Shown here: positions 11,918 through 24,837 of the stretch, one piece after another
Layout of the letters: each line of letters begins with the position of its first letter
Numbering within the stretch: the stretch's first letter is position 1
Assembly: GCA_030762175.1 (NCBI GenBank)
Contig: CM060833.1
Location: 66,708,001 to 66,772,000 of the forward strand
Length of the DNA: 64,000 nt
Source of the DNA: Metallyticus violacea
Taxonomy: Eukaryota > Arthropoda > Insecta > Mantodea > Metallyticidae
Reading direction: 5' to 3'
The notes under the pieces: model-generated
Database searches by the model: none
Told to the model about the DNA's origin: nothing
The model's input: only the letters and a program-made list of their open reading frames with translations
Position numbers and translations under genes: made by a program

Positions 11918-14900
11918 GCTTTTTTCGTTGTAATAATTCTCTGTCTCGGTTTGTATATTTCTAATTATTTTACAGATTAATAATTCTTTTATTATCAGAA
12001 CTCTTTATTGCTGCACTATGAAGGAATGTTTTCTTTAATATGTTGTCATTCCCCTTTCTCTGGACGAACGTCTTTCTATAGTTTCTTCATGATGGTGGAT
12101 ATTTCGGTTTTTCATAGTATAAGGTTCTTCTTTAAACCTAAGTGCAACATTCATTTAGCTATTTGCAAAAAGCAGTGAAGGTAATAAGAGCCGGAATCTC
12201 TTTACTATTTTTTTATTCTCTTTGAAAGCTCTTTAACACATATTTGAATATTACTGAACTCTAACATAAGCTTAATAGTTAAATAATGTTACAAATTCAA
12301 ATTTTCACACTGGGCCAGAAATTTGGGTACAAAACAACGACGAGATATATTTCCGAAGGCTCTGAGGTCAGTTATTTATGATTTGTTTATACAATAGCAA
12401 CAAAACATTGTTTTCTCTGTTAATTAAATAATCTGTTTGTGAAAATGGAAAAAGTACGCTTTGCTCATAGAAGAAGAATAATCATTTTATCATAAGACTA
12501 ATGCTATTAACCAGGCTCAATGAGATATGTGACATAGCTCTCCGAATTTGAAAATATTAGTAGTATGTATGCAATTCTGAAACTCCTAGTAATGAAAGAA
12601 AGGTTCCTACATTTCGCTGTGCTCGGCAACAGTTATGCATTCCGTCTATCTTGGGAAGGGTCTCTATAGAATGTGCAGAATCTGTTTCCTCGAGGCAAGT
12701 TAATGTGATTATGTTTTGCAATAACATGTTGAAAATCGTTTCTTGATAGCGGATGAAGGCATGTTTGCTTAACAAGTTCTGGACAAACAGAACCGCGAAT
12801 ATGAACACTTGTAAATTTCATGTACAACCATTACTGGCGTGTAGTGATAACATTTGGGACTGCTGGACAATTTTTCTTTGAGATGGATAGTCGCTTCTAA
12901 GCCTTGTCTTTTCGCTGTATGGACATACTTGGCGTTCTTCCAGCTAAATGGAGCTAAGGCAGTTAGCAGTTGATTCGTAATATATTGAATTATTAATATT
13001 TCAGTTCTGGCATATTTCTTTCAATCGGTTAACAATTCCAGATTTACTTCTATGACGATGGTTTAATTAATTATGTTCCAAAGTCGCATTCTACACAATA
13101 GAAATTGAAAATGCAACTTATGCTCTAATTTTACTCTCAAAGTAAACACAATTTTGTTAACTACAGTTTTATTTATAATTTTGTTTAAAGTGAGGATCAT
13201 TGCATTCCACCTATCGGGTGTCATGTTTCAGAGGTAATTTTTTGCGTTTAATAATAACTATTTATTATAAAAGTGTTAACGTATTATTTATAATAAAATA
13301 AAACCACTTTTAATACGTGCACCTTACACTGTTTTTATAATAATCTCTATTGAATCTGAGACAGTCACTGAAAAAAATTTGCTGTTTTAAAGAAATAGTT
13401 CGCAATTTCTCAGTAGAAAAAGCATAGAAGAAGCGTTTCCTAAATGCTAAATATCACAGCGATGTTAATATTGGACTTTAAACATATTTGGGGGAAGGGT
13501 AAGGTTACAAATTTAAATTATATTATCATTTAAAGTGCGTACAAACCTTAATAACCTCGGCCCATCTCACTGATGTTCGCAATGTAAGTATACAATTTTC
13601 ACTTTTGTCTAAACAGTAACGAGATACCTGGTAAATTGCATTTTCATTGTTATTTTCGTACATCAAAGATTGAGCAGAATATCACATTATTAAGAATATT
13701 TTAGTGTTCCTTAATTAATGAATAAAGAATAAATGAATAAATTGTTTAATCTTACTTCCAAACTTGATTTATGTTACCACTAAACACATACTGAAAAATA
13801 TTGCAGAGACATGACAACGTTGTTTTCCTGGGTGAACTCTTGATGAACCACATTCCTCACGCGTATTATAATATCAACGTAACACAAATAAGCAGCAGGG
13901 TAACTATAACCTCATTTCCAGGAGAAAAAAAGTTCATCAAGGCCTGTCCCGTACTTTATTATATTTTCTTTTTATTTTACACCTAATTATTTAAAATGTA
14001 GTTTTCCTTCGCTGAAATAAGTTGTAGTATACACTTGGGTAAGCGCATTGATGAGATAAACTGTTATTGATTTTTTTCAGGCAGCATTACCTGTGCTTGT
14101 TGATGCAAATAAATTTTAGAAATCAATTTAATACTTATGTAATATCACTAATAACGCAATGACTTGATGTGAATGTAAACCAGTTTTAAAAAGCGTAAAC
14201 TATTATCAAATATGTGATTCTTATGAACATAAATAGATTAATTCTTTTATTCCTTATTTTATCAAGGTTGGTAACACTGGAGTGTTACAACAATTTATAT
14301 GATAGTGTTACAAAATTTGGTTTTTAGTTTGAATGTCCTGTTTTAAAATAATTACTTTTAGAGGTTATATTTAATAATGTTTAACTTTGAACATAAACGT
14401 TGCATCCATTTCTTTGTTATTCTCTTGTTGTTGAAAATGGAATTATAATAGGCTACCTAAATATATTTACATTTTGATATACACATAAAAAGTTAATTAT
14501 TAAGCTATATAAAATCGGGAGACCATCTTAAGACCTAATATTCTTTGTAAAATACTAGAATGGTAATTAGCCAGTAAATAAAATGGTTGTTAGCTAAATT
14601 AAATGCTTATATTGTAACATACACAGTCTGGGAACTTTCTGCGCGATTCCTTTCGTGATTTTATATTCGTAGTATCACTACAGAACAGTCAGAAACTGCG
14701 CAAGATACTTTGGTTGACCCTAGAATGCTACTCCATCAATCTGTCCGCGCCCTGGGGGATGCTCGAGAAGACTTGACTGCAGCAAAATATGAAGAAAAAG
14801 AACGGAGATAGACGTGTGCAGAATTTCCAGCGCCAGAGATGCTCACAAGAAAAAAGAAGCAAGAAAAAAAGTCGGTCAAATCTGATTTCGCGTTCCATTT

Positions 14901-15026
14901 ACTTTTCCAAAAGGGGCTGTGGAGTTTACAAACGCTTTCCCTTCCATCAAAAATAGAGGAGGCTACTCAGAGCGGTTTGAGGTAGTAGTGACTTTGATCG
15001 GGGAACATAGTCGCGGTTGCAATGTA

Positions 15027-15034
15027 TGACGTCA
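15027..15034. promoter_or_regulatory. Perfect CRE octamer TGACGTCA
   Basis: A palindromic CREB/ATF-type site inside a locally GC-richer segment (about 14.63-15.07 kb). No gene start was recognised nearby, so its use is unknown. Others are at 11196 and 44817. Confidence 0.25.
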
Positions 15035-16749
15035 GAAGACTTCGCCTTCCTTTCTAACTTAGAAAACGCTCCCCTTGGCAACTGGAAGAAAGAATAAGAA
15101 GATTACACTTCAGAAAAATCTAGAAGTTATTGAAGATTTTCATGTTGCCAAAACCTTTTAAGTTAAAATGCATATAATACTACAATGCTATAGTATTAGT
15201 CTAAAGCCGAAAAAAAAAGTATCCTCAACTAGGGACAAAGGTTGTTAGTGCTGATAGTAACAATACCGGGTGTTAATAAAGTACGCCGCAGTAATTGTAA
15301 CAGTTCTAGAGATATCTTAGACAAATAATTTGAGATATGAAAGCTATGTTCCACGAATATTGGAATTATATGGAGATAAAAGGGGAATAAGACAAATCAG
15401 TGTTTAAGCGAAATGATGTAAACATTTGCCAAAGAATGTCTTCAAACTTGCTCCGCGAGCAAGGAAAGCCCAATTTTCAATAACTTATCAGTGTTATCAA
15501 CCTTTAGTACTTTGATTATCCCTAAAATCTCTGGCTAATCTTATAACAAACACTACCGCAATCATAATGGTTAGCCGATTTATTGTGCTACGCAGCTAAG
15601 AGGAAGCTATCCACCTAAGGAACAAGTGGCGGACTAAGGTTTTAAAGTGCGTGAGGTCGGTTCCTGCAGAGTTGATTTTCTTATTTATTTTTTAAATTTT
15701 ACGTTGAAGTATTGTCACGACTGTTGTTGAGACTTGGGGGTAGTTCTTAGGAGGGTGACGGTAGAAGCAAACCCCCATGCTTACTTAGTTTATTATTGAT
15801 GAGGCATGCCCCTAGTCTAAGTTACAGTTGCAAATGATAATAGCCTCTGGCAGGCCCCTTACTTTTCAGGAATCTGTCGCAGTAGTGTCGACATTGACAG
15901 TCCGTCCTCCAGGATGCAAAAGCAAGAGAGAGGCAGAGAGCGAGCAGCGGTTCTACCAGTATTTCTCTTTATATTGTTTTACGGTTGCCTGGGGGGGGGG
16001 GTCTCTCCTTTGTGAGATTATACGTGCCACCGCCTTAGATATGAATTATATCAACCAATAAGAAAGCAGTATGTAGGTGTTTAGAACTTTGACACCGCAT
16101 GACAAGTTCAACCTCAGCATGCTTTTACTTGTTACTAGGCACAGGACGATGCCACTATAAAATCTCTTGTAAAAGACCTCGGAAGTGATTGCCCCTGTGT
16201 CTTTAAATATACTGGAATTTTCTAACGCAATCAAGTTAAGGCAAGATACAAAATGTAAAACCAAATGAATTCAACTTTTACCTATCAGTTTTCTGAAAAA
16301 ATTAATTTGCTACGCCCTACAGCACTACATGTGACAAATTTAGATACATAAGATGTAAAATTAAAAACAATTAACAATCAGACTCGAACTCGATTACTAC
16401 GAACCGCTTTTATTTGACATAATATCATGTCAAATACATCAAAAATGCATTCCCACAATTTAAAATGGTTTTAAATAGTCCTGGCGAATAAGCAAAACAT
16501 GCGCAGTGATTTCTGATCGAGTTCATTTCATATGCGTTTATAGGGGAATCGTTTAGTACCTCCCTTACTTCGGCAGTGAAAACATTGTAGGGACGGTTTA
16601 TTGCACAGCTGTACCGCGCACATCTTTCTCGCGTCAGTTGTTTGTTACAATTATGCTCCACCATTAACTTCCTATTATTGTCTTGCGCAGATTGATACAA
16701 GGTCATTCGTCAGGACTATGCAAAACTACACTATATCCGTTATTTTGTA

Positions 16750-16906
16750 ATGAAAGTTTTACTAATCAGTAGTGTACTAGTTCTTTATGCACTTCACGCC
16801 ATGACTTTAAAATCTGAAGAAGCAGACCACAGATTCCCTATCTCAAATTTCTTGTCTAAGCATTTTTACAATATCAACTTTTTACGGTGTAGTTCATTTA
16901 CATTCT
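16750..16906 (+). CDS. Possible secreted-peptide first exon (speculative)
   Basis: The ATG at 16750 opens a frame starting MKVLLISSVLVLYALHA, a textbook-looking signal peptide: one basic residue, a 14-residue hydrophobic core and a plausible cleavage after LHA. A polar segment TLKSEEADHR follows. A strong splice donor GTAAGT lies at 16907-16912 within the open frame; unspliced, the frame ends at 16971. No second exon, TATA box at correct spacing or homologue is visible. It could be the first coding exon of a small secreted protein or peptide precursor, or a chance frame. Confidence 0.17.
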
Positions 16907-18620
16907 GTAAGTTCAGAAGCTCAAGTTTAAAACTAGCATTGTACTCCATCGCTATAAATATTAAGTGCTAGAAGCATTTTAACAGGAAGTTTTTCTTCAT
17001 GGTCTGCAAGGAAAGCAGCTACTCAAACGAATTTAGTTCAACAGTATACCCTTTTCTTTGTAATACTTCACGATCAAGCAGCAAATCAACAGCATATCTT
17101 TTGCTTCAAGATCTACAAGATACATAGATTTCCATTCTAGCAGCAGCTGTTCTCAAATTGTAGTCGTGATCCCCCTGTGGTTCCGCTAAGCCTTCTCAGG
17201 GGATCCATGAAGCATTCGAGCACTGTTAACAGCATTTATTCTTGAATGAATACATAGACACAGACAATGCATTATGAGATGTACAATGTGTATTTATAAA
17301 AACGTGAATTTGACAAATTACGGTCAAAGTAGTTTCTCTAGCGACATGACTCATCTTGAGGCAACGAACTTCGTAGGCTGTGACTCCTTTCCCAGATTAT
17401 CAAAGGGCACGAAAGCATTGATGCGTTTCGTAACAACATGTGTGGTGATAAAACCAAAAATGGTTTTAATGTATATTATGGGTGAAATGGAGCTATATAT
17501 GTTTCTGTTTAATCCTTGTGGGTTATTGGAATGTACAAGAATCAAGTTCAATGCACGTGTTTTCTGCACTCATTTGCTCCAAACGCAAATATAGAAACCG
17601 TTTGGTAAATGTAATAAAAATGTTTATATATCATGACTTGTAAGTGAAATGCAGCATCATTCCTCTCATCATGAATTAAAATTAACAAGTAACGTTGTAG
17701 CATCACACGTGTTAGTTATCATGATTAATGTTTTATGTGTTTATATGCTTTTAATACAATAATGTTATACTTATTGCCATTGTGTAAACAATAGAACAAA
17801 AAGCCAAATATTGAAAAAAATGTGTATTTATTTGTTCTTTTATATCTTTAATTTCGTAAGCTAGTGATGAACATCTTTAGACATATTCAGGATGAAAATT
17901 TACGATTTTAAATTTTGAGTTAAATTTTAGAGGTCCGCGACAGCTAGATAACTTAAAGGGGGTCCGCGGGCAAGGACATTTAGAAAACCGCAGCTCTAGA
18001 GCATGCCATACCCTCCTGGGGAAAATGAGAGGGTGCATAACTCAAAGGGTAGAACTAGATTTAACAAAGTATTTGACTGATGGTAAACTTACAGTATAAG
18101 GTTTAGAAGCGGCCGCTAACAATACCACACAATCATCTTACCTTTGGTAAGTGTGGAAAATGCAGCTTGGAACCTAGTGCTCCTGATTTGAGGCTCTTCT
18201 ACGACTGCAACCCTCCAACTCACCATCCCCGTCACTACAGCGAAGACGAAAAAGAAGAGAGAGAGACCACCTATCTAGACTTTTTATACAAAACAGAGTG
18301 GTCTGAGAATTATATGACCATCTTTTGTACATTTGCATTTATTCAATGTTATTACCCAGAAGCCTGGCTTCCTAGTACAATGCCCGGCTGCGGTAACCTG
18401 CTGCTTCTTTAGCTGATGCTACCCACTATTTTAAAGAAAGGGTAACTTATTGTTTCCACTAACGAACCATTATTAATTATTCCCAATTATTTTCATACCA
18501 AACTTCGTATGCGACAATATCAAGAAATACAGTGCAGCTACACATTGTTTCTTCACTATTTATACATATGTACATGAAACCAGCATGGCAATCTATGAGG
18601 AGCTTGGTTGATTGTTGTTG

Positions 18621-18906
18621 ATTGGATTTATTTACGGGCGCTCTTTAACATCTCAGGTCATCAGCCTCCTTTTCAATTCAGGGCTTGAAACGGTCGATAA
18701 ATTTTGCTCAGAGGCCTCTTCTTTCAGGCTTGAGGTTCTTTCACATGCAGTAAATCTACGACACGAGACCCATGGCTTTACTTCCCTTCCGAAGGAGCTA
18801 TACTTAGGATTTTAACCCCCGAAAAAATCTATCGATTCTGGCCAGGATTGAACTACGATATTGAGTTTAGGAGGCAAGTATGATTACTACAAGATCGCCA
18901 CGATCG
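18621..18906 (-). mobile_element. SINE A, full-length but diverged copy
   Basis: Read on the minus strand, the head begins near 18906 with a decayed A box, has a B box reading tcaatcctggcc (18840-18851), and continues through the family body (atcctaagtatagctcc, ggaagtaaagccatggg, gaagaggcctctgagcaaaa, ctgatgacctgagatgtt) to the gcccgtaaataaatccaatc tail at 18621-18640. Point changes in both promoter boxes suggest it can no longer be transcribed. Flanking duplications are not clear. Confidence 0.88.
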
Positions 18907-21900
18907 ACTTTGAGGGCCTTGACTCCGTATGTTAATTTCAATAAAAATCTTTATGGAATCATTTATTAATGTGACAATACCTTAAAGTTAATGTGGTGCA
19001 GTTTAGTCATAGAAGATAACTGCAGGTTCTGTATACATTCGATAGGGTATTTCTTATAGTGTGCTGCTACTGGTGCAATGCTCTTAATAAAACTCGGTTT
19101 TACAGGTGTGTAAGCAAACGCCATACTTTGAGTGCTTTCTGCTTCATTGTAAGCGAATGTCACTGTCGAGGAGGACAAATGGCATTTTGGCGTTATACTG
19201 CCTAGTGATGTAAAGAGGGAAAAGCAATGCCCAATAATAGAAGTATACAATTATTTGAAAGCAGTGTTCTGTATTCCCTCAAGTATATTTTTTCTGCGAT
19301 GTTGGACGCAGCATTAGATTAGGTGCTTACGAAAGAGTCCATAAATGCTAAACTCAAAAATGTTGAAAAATAAAGAATTTCTGATAGTAAATGTGATACT
19401 TAGAATAATGAAACTGCCTAGTTACAAGCTCTCAATCTCTTCTGAGGAAAATATTTGCCTCTTCTATTATGTCAAGAGACAGATCATCTGTTTGCTGGGT
19501 ATGTTCATTTGAAGGATAACGGAAACAGTTAAACTTGTGCTGTTAATTATGCATTGCTTTATATACGAATGATGCAGAAAAACTGTTTTCCGAAAGAATG
19601 AATGACTCTCAAAAGGATTTATCTTCTATAACTGGTTAATAGAATTTAGCTTAGTTTCATACAGTTCATGCTGGAATTATTTGCAAATAATCTTAATTTT
19701 ATCATTATCAAAAATGTTATGAACTTTTTAGTTGAAATAATGTGATAAGCAATATAACTAAAATATATTTATTTTTTTTTCGATAATTTTGACCAAAATA
19801 CCCAATTAAAGGGTAATTTGAACTCCTGAATTCGAAAAAAAGAAATCCAAAAGCTCTATCGAGTCGCATATTGAGTTAAAAGTCCAAGAAGATCGCTTAT
19901 CTTCAGCATACTTCAGATGGTTACCGATGGAATTTTGCGGGGTCGTGGGAGTTGTTTATCAGAAGTTAGGTTCTTAAGGGAACCGAGAATAGACAGGCTT
20001 ATAGAATATTTGTAATTACGTTTGTTAAACTGCATTCTGAAATTCCATTTTGAGACGTCTATGTTCGTGAAAAGAAACCCAAGGAATTTTCCACAATCTA
20101 TTGTAAACCTATTTCATACTTTAATGTATTGAATTATTAGAAATCGTTTGTTCTTGTTAATATTCTAGCCTTTGAGAAAATGTTTAATTATTGGGCAAAC
20201 AGTAAAGCATTGATTATATCGGTGCGTTCGTATCTCTATGAACTTGAGATATATCAATATTCAGGGAAGATGCTCCGCTAAACATTTTCAAAATGTTAAA
20301 CTAAAGTATAAATTATGGTGCTGATAATTGGAGAGCACATTGATGCAGAAATGTAACACGACAAGTTATTCAGCAAAGTGATATTACAGTATGAAAAGAG
20401 AAATGACTTAAGTACTTTAGAGACTAAAATGCCCATGAGGTTGTAAAAAGCATCAATTAAAGCTTACTGTATCGCCGCACTGCTCCTTATGGAGGAGCGA
20501 ACGTAATGAAATGTTACTTACAATGAAGATATGTTTGTATGCGGACATTACGGAAGATGTGAAGAAGAACTGGGTTCTACAGTTAGTATTCCTCCCTAGG
20601 GAAATAATCCTGCAGAAGATTCTTTAACTTTTGATAATCTTCATATACATAATGACTGTAATTAAATAACCAAGTTTTGAGAATTTGTATGCATTACTAT
20701 GTAAATACACTTTGAAACAAATGCTTTTAAACAAAATTAGACAAATCCCAGAAAAATTTCAAACTTGAATATGCATGACAGAAATGAGATTTCATTGAAA
20801 AGAGTTTGTATAAAATATGCCTTGAAGATAATTTAGATCGACCTCAAAATCTAGTGACGATGCGTATATGAAGAAAAGAAAAATGATTGCTCCTTCTGTA
20901 AGTCTAGACTAACTCTCTTCAAATATAAAAATCTGACCTATGTGGCTAAATACAATGGAATTATTTGAGTTGCATATGAACGCGGCCGATTACTGGGGAA
21001 ATTTAGTTGCCGCGACCGAAAAAGAGAGACTGAATCGGCGAATGTAATGTTAGTATTTTTATTTTAGTATTAAATTTTTACTAAAAGTATATTATACTTC
21101 TGTGCTGACAGAGATTCCCTCAAACTAACATATGTTGCTACCTACATACACATATATATTATACAGCCTTGACGGCCGACTTCTCCCAGTATGCAGCCAC
21201 GCTCTGCCGGCCTGCAATTCAAATAATCTCAATGCAAAACACGTGAAGAAATTAATGGGTCATTCAGCATTCTTTTAAGTTTACAATAGAGAATAATGCA
21301 CATCTAGCTTACCATAAAGGCAAAGTTACATGTCAAGGCAGTAGGAAAATAGCAGATATTAGAAACATTACAAAGTGAACATTTGTATTTCTACCAGGAA
21401 AGTCTGGTGAACCAACAGCTGGAATTTGAATGACGATGAGCAAATATTGGGAATTTTGTAACATAAATTTTGAACAGGTTATGATAAAGTATTAAAGCAA
21501 TATTTTGTTTAATAAGTCCAACCAAAACGGTAAAAACATTAATTAAAAAATTTAAGCAGCCTTCCTATATGCTGGAAATTGCGTGACTGATGTGTTTTAA
21601 TAATTTGTGTGACAGAAGCTATTGATTAATGCTGTTATAACTGTATAAGAGCAATATTTTGTTTAATATTAATTAAAAGGTAGTATTAAAGCAACATTTT
21701 ATCACCTGTCACATAATATAGAATTATTTTGTAAAGAAAACAAGTCCTCAAATGTGGAATCATTGAATAGCCCAACAAATGGATAATGGATAATTCACAA
21801 TTCTGTACGCTATTTCTGGAAACTAACTTTTAATTTTTTCCCAAAAGATTTTTTGAAACCACCGGTTCAGTTAATCAGCAGGGCAAGAAAATGGAAAGCC

Positions 21901-22117
21901 TATTCCATGTTAATTATTCATAATTTTGAACACATTTATATATCCGTATACTGTTCCGGTTGGTTTTTGTGGACAGGTAAAATAGAAGATTCATAGTTTC
22001 ATATAAATCTTATTAATCATGTTCAAATGGAATTGCTAGTTAAGTTCTCAGATGGCAAATTTATCTTGATGGTGTCCTCGTATTGGAGAACAGGCTAACA
22101 GAACCTTATGGGCGTAG

Positions 22118-22151
<34 letters not shown>

Positions 22152-22259
22152 GCATTCCTGTCATCTACAACGGTTAGCAGATGTGAATGCATTAACTTTT
22201 TGTTTAATTTTGTAGTGAATGTGTCTTGCTGACATTTTTTGCATAATATGTACATATAC
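18907..22259. other. No gene seen
   Basis: AT-rich DNA with a (CT)n run at 22121-22148. A short hairpin gctccttatggaggagc lies near 20481 and a related inverted word near 22980; both are too short to classify. The 94-codon minus-strand frame at 18966-19250 has no recognisable motif. Confidence 0.4.
22121..22148. repeat. (CT)n microsatellite
   Basis: Fourteen uninterrupted CT units. Confidence 0.95.
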
Positions 22260-22700
22260 TTACACAGGGTTGCCTATATAAAGTGTTACAGGTCAAAATA
22301 TCTTAAATAGACCAATAAAACTAATTGCTAATATTTCAAAACTTATTGCAGAAAGCGGGATTGGTAAAAGCATAATGGACAACACTTGAGTACGTGCTAG
22401 GAATATAACAATGGTATAATTTTTTATTTATTTAGAAAGTCCTCAACAAATTAAATGCTTTTTATTTACTTTTTTTCTAAAATTAAATCTTGAAAAGTTA
22501 CAGGGCGTTGAAATGTACTTATTATATAAAAGATGAGTATTATTAAACCAAGACATTGGTTTACATAATTTTATAAAAATAAGCTCCATCAACTTCTAAA
22601 TATTTAGCAGTTTATTTTTTCGGAGATTTTCCCTAACTTTTCGTAACATTCATGGAATGATAAATGACACAAGCATTCACCCAATATTAACAGCACGTTA
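22260..22700 (-). pseudogene. Tc1/IS630-like transposon 3' end (C-terminal tail plus terminus)
   Basis: On the minus strand around 22690-22560 the frame contains a short section ending YLEVDGAYFYKIM. The (V/E)DG.HF/YF ending preceded by basic residues is typical of the C-terminus of the insect IS630/Tc1-like transposases found elsewhere in this window. The sequence then runs to a terminus-like cagggttgcctat at 22265, resembling the CAGGGTG ends common to such elements. No catalytic motif or opposite terminus was found. This is an old fragment and the call rests on a short motif. Confidence 0.35.
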
Positions 22701-23409
22701 ACTTCTTCGTCAAACTATGCCATGTTTCTGAGTTTAACAATCAACATTGCCAAACTGTATGTAAGATTTTAGATGGTTATAAAACTGATAATTACAAAAA
22801 TTTAGTATTGTTCTTTCTTTCGGATTAACGCACTGTATTATGTGCTGTTTCAAGTACACTGTAGCTTCTCAACAATTAATTTGAGAAAAAATAATGTTAT
22901 AATCAAAAGTTGTTTAATTTGTGAGGACTATTTAAATATCTAATACTGTTTAATATTCTGAAATCCCCCTTCCTCTCCGAGCTCCATAAGGAGGCTCACA
23001 CGTTTCGCCCAAGGTGATATTACGAAGACAATAAGTTTAGAAAAAGTCAGCATTTTTTTATTGTTCAATTTTAGAAACATTGGCTTAAAACTTTATATGG
23101 GTCATATACTCGCACATACAGGATGTCGAAAAAGTCTCATAGAGTAAATGAACTATATGGGTTTCTTAAAGCACCACATGCATATCCAGGAGTAACCATA
23201 TCTTGGTCGCGGCGTTAGGTAATTATGGTTACACTAGTCTTCAGTTATTTACATCTATCTTGATGCTGAACATTTAATATATGCAATTCCATTGTAGTGT
23301 CTCTGCAACTATTTCAAGGGAGATCGAGCACTTTATTGATAAAAATGAAGTGTATCATGTTGCATAAAAACAATGGTCCTCAAAGTTCATTAATAGCGAA
23401 AACCTTTTA

Positions 23410-23650
23410 AATGTTTAAAGTCTGTTTTTATTATTGAAGCATCTTAGGTAGTAGACACTGATGATCCACAGATGAAATGGTGAGTAGGGAAAGAATTTCA
23501 TTTAGGAAGGAAGCGTTCTGGGCCTAAGTTTAGGGTACTTTCCCGGATTAACAGTTGATGAGGACTGAAGAAAAACTTCAGTAAGGAGCAGTGGTCTTAG
23601 CGGGAAATCAAACTTCAGAACTCCCGTTCACGGCCGTACTTTAGCGATCC
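23410..23650 (-). mobile_element. SINE B copy inside the mariner remnant
   Basis: Minus-strand SINE B: 3' end near 23410 (a degenerate aacgggcgttaaac equivalent), centre tagactgggcctaa-like words near 23520-23545, and a decayed head near 23620-23650 where the B box reads gaagtttgatttcccg. It separates the mariner motif DFHLFGPL from that element's presumed terminus at 23119. Strongly diverged. Confidence 0.7.
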
Positions 23651-24271
23651 CAACAATCTGTGTCGGCATAGCATTTCTTTGAGCTGCTGGAAAATATCCA
23701 CGTGAAAGATATTTTAGAGGGCCGAACAAATGGAAGTCGCTTTGAGCAAGATCGGGGATATATGCAGGATGCTTGAGGGAATGCCACTTGAAATGTCATA
23801 GCGCCTCATTTGTTTTGTTGGCAGTAAGAGGAGGCGTGTAGTCATACAAGACCAACATACCTTTGAAGAGGAATTCTGATCGCTTCCATTAAATGGCCTA
23901 TTCTTATGATGTTACAGTAGGAATCAGCATTTACCGTTTGTCCTTGAGACTGGAATGCGGTGACCTTCGTGATCCCTGAAGATTATGAGATAGTGTCACT
24001 CTAAACTTGTTTTCGCAGACGATGCAGGATGTTTGCACTGCACTGATGCACGCTTTGTCTCGGAATGCAATGGTGAAACCCAAGACTCGCCATTCGTGAC
24101 AATTCGGGCTAGTACATTTGTCCATTATGGCAGCGACTGAAATGTTGTAATGTCAGTCCCATTCTTTTGTGTTGTGTGGTGAGCTTGCGCAACACGCATC
24201 GTAAACAGACTTTGTGAAGATCAAACCTGTCATGCATTATGAGGTAGGCCATCCCATGTTAAACAACTAAT

Positions 24272-24837
24272 TATAAAGGGATCCCTCCCCATTACCACGG
24301 GATGTTGTGGTGTTCAATCTTTTCACAGAGGTCTGCGCATCCCGTAGGTTTTTGCATTAGGACGGCACCTAGAAGCTATTCCGACCCGCCGTTCGGCTGC
24401 GGACGTTTGCGACGCCCAGACGCGCCAAGTGAACTTAGCTTCAAAGCCGAGCGCACCTAGCTGCCAGTAATTCACTGGTGGATAGGTCATACTACCTTGA
24501 CCTACTCACTTAAGGGGTGGGTTACCCCAGCATTAAGGTAGCCACCCCCTCCCCACGAACGACAGCGATTCAGGCGAACCTGCCCCCAGGGTACACGCCT
24601 TCGGCACTCCCCTGGTACACGCTGCCGTCGTGAGTACTCAATTTCCCGTGAATTCCGGGACCACTGCCACGCCGAGTCCAACCCAATCCGGACAACTCCC
24701 TTGCGGGAGGGGCTCGTCTCAAGTCCGGCCAGGCTGCTTCTAGTAACGTCAGAAGTACCACGGGTACTCAGTGTCTGCAGAGCCCGCACCTGGAGCATCT
24801 GTAGAGCAACGACCGAAGCCGCGCCCTCTTTACGGAG
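24272..24837 (-). mobile_element. GC-rich 566-bp retro-inserted unit of unknown family
   Basis: A sharply GC-rich block in AT-rich DNA, bounded by perfect 14-bp direct repeats gttaaacaactaat at 24258-24271 and 24838-24851. The repeats lie inside the mariner reading frame, whose two halves rejoin across them with a one-base shift, so this is an insertion with a target-site duplication. The 14-bp length fits target-primed reverse transcription rather than a mariner/Tc1 element (TA). Read on the minus strand it starts cctccgtaaagagg and ends gggagggatcccttta with no poly(A). No A/B-box pair, tRNA, 5S or large rRNA sequence was recognised. A 114-codon minus frame lacks a true ATG and any motif. 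Possibilities: the 3' UTR of an I/R1-type LINE, or an unusual long SINE. Insertion is well supported; identity unknown. Confidence 0.8.

Larger units (their letters stand above)
9965..18620. other. Repeat-poor AT-rich stretch, no identified gene
   Basis: The longest SINE-free stretch of the window. It holds microsatellites (10789-10837 and 11883-11917), a promoter-like cluster (11160-11660), a perfect CRE octamer (15027-15034) in a locally GC-richer segment (14.63-15.07 kb), and a signal-peptide-like frame (16750). A 106-codon ATG frame at 17274-17594 overlaps a 72-codon frame on the other strand; neither has a motif I know. No exon can be supported. Confidence 0.4.

Noticed and set aside
17274..17594. 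106-codon ATG frame with an overlapping 72-codon frame on minus
   Set aside because: No motif, no splice or promoter context; coexisting open frames on both strands suggest chance.
17931..18030. Two ggtccgcg words suggesting a hAT-type transposon end
   Set aside because: No terminal inverted repeat, 8-bp duplication or transposase motif could be found.
21208..21236. Word shared with 43252-43282 (g(c)ggcc.g.aattcaaata)
   Set aside because: Similarity limited to about 30 bp with no extension; too little to define a repeat.
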